NCBI GenBank assembly: GCA_947475855.1
Contig: CANJPN010000428.1
Location: 1-5,671 of the forward strand
Length of the DNA stretch: 5,671 bases
Direction: 5' to 3'
Source of the DNA: Bradyrhizobiaceae bacterium
GTDB taxonomy: Bacteria; Pseudomonadota; Alphaproteobacteria; Rhizobiales; Hyphomicrobiaceae
A model generated the notes under the pieces. The model made no database searches, had not been told where the DNA came from, and saw nothing but the letters and a program-made list of their open reading frames with translations. Positions 5,410 through 5,671 of this stretch are shown here, piece after piece; the stretch's first letter is position 1; every line of letters starts with the position of its first letter. The position numbers and the translations under genes were made by a program.

Positions 5410-5671
5410 TTGGGGCCTCCCTTCGGGGCGCGGCCCCAGGCGAGAATGTCTATGAGCGCGTCGTGCTCCATCTCGGCCGGCATGAGGCCGGTGAGCGCCA
5501 GCTCGAGGCGGGCTTCGCCGCGAAGCCGGAAGCGGTCGCCTTGCAGCACGGCGATAGTCGCCCATTTCGCTGCGGCCATGATCTGCCAATAGCGGATAGC
5601 TTCCGGGTGGATGTGCCGGCCGGAGGCAGAGGTGTAGGCATCGAGGAAGGTGGCAAGCGTTGCGATGCCGC
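5400..5671 (-). CDS. APH-like phosphotransferase family protein, C-terminal part (5' end outside window)
   Basis: The frame enters from the right edge and ends at TGA 5402-5400, leaving 89 residues of the C-terminus. H-P-E-A-I-R-Y-W-Q-I-M-A-A-A-K-W-A-T-I-A is followed by an Arg-rich link, then R-L-E-L-A-L-T-G-L-M-P-A-E-M-E-H-D. This matches the helical C-terminal lobe of the ACAD10/ACAD11-type APH family (aminoglycoside phosphotransferase fold), where R-Y-W, a K/R-W-A helix and A-E-M-E-x-D are common. The kinase active site (the H-x-D and D-x-D-type motifs) would lie upstream, off the window. These enzymes are thought to phosphorylate hydroxyacyl-CoA or other small substrates rather than antibiotics. 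It is the upstream partner of the overlapping DUF6285 gene. Confidence 0.75.
   Translation of the reverse strand, partial: GIATLATFLDAYTSASGRHIHPEAIRYWQIMAAAKWATIAVLQGDRFRLRGEARLELALTGLMPAEMEHDALIDILAWGRAPKGGPKWQ
5412..5420 (-). promoter_or_regulatory. Ribosome binding site for the DUF6285 gene, inside the APH gene
   Basis: The minus strand reads AAGGGAGG then CCCCAA before ATG 5409. The spacing of six suits ATG 5409. For the second ATG (5403) it would be 12, which is long. The site sits within the last codons of the phosphotransferase gene. Confidence 0.5.

Noticed and set aside
1..5671. CRISPR array, tRNA or rRNA genes
   Set aside because: I saw no regularly spaced repeats, tRNA-like T-loop signature or rRNA segments on either strand.

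Overview
The window is high-GC bacterial DNA. Codon use, the families present and the short extragenic palindromes suggest an alphaproteobacterium. A Bradyrhizobium-like (Nitrobacteraceae) genome is my best guess, because hairpins of the type GCGGGT-AGCGAAGCG-ACCCGC are familiar from that group. I could not test this assignment.

Layout, left to right. (1) 1-148 is the right-hand tail of an IS5-family insertion sequence: the last 40 codons of its transposase and a possible terminal-repeat end. A short palindrome follows, then a clear intrinsic-terminator hairpin. (2) 346-1470, plus strand, is an intact LVIVD-repeat beta-propeller protein of unknown substrate. (3) 1483-1509 is a perfect 12-bp inverted repeat between the convergent gene ends. 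(4) 1559-4504, minus strand, is a large TIR / STAND NTPase (NB-ARC-like) / TPR protein, a bacterial NLR-like architecture that is widely linked to anti-phage immunity. It is broken by a single in-frame amber codon at 3800-3802, just after the P-loop. (5) 4505-4840 has no convincing gene. (6) 4841-5671, minus strand, is the end of another transcription unit: the C-terminus of an aminoglycoside-phosphotransferase-like (APH) family protein, a DUF6285 protein whose start overlaps it, and a doubtful 62-codon ORF.

The main point is the interrupted immune-type gene. Both sides of the stop are in the same frame. The 31 codons between the stop and the next ATG are intact and family-like. The stop falls where relatives, as I recall them, carry Gln in a conserved W-S-x-Y-S-Q-G motif, so a single CAG-to-TAG transition explains it. 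Conventional translation gives a TIR plus Walker A fragment and, at best by re-initiation, a Walker B / winged-helix / TPR fragment. The gene is therefore probably a recent pseudogene, unless TAG is suppressed or the base is a sequencing error.

The APH and DUF6285 genes are a familiar pair, often found with acyl-CoA dehydrogenases in fatty-acid or acyl-CoA metabolism. They have no evident functional tie to the TIR gene beyond sharing its strand. I see no tRNA, rRNA or CRISPR array.
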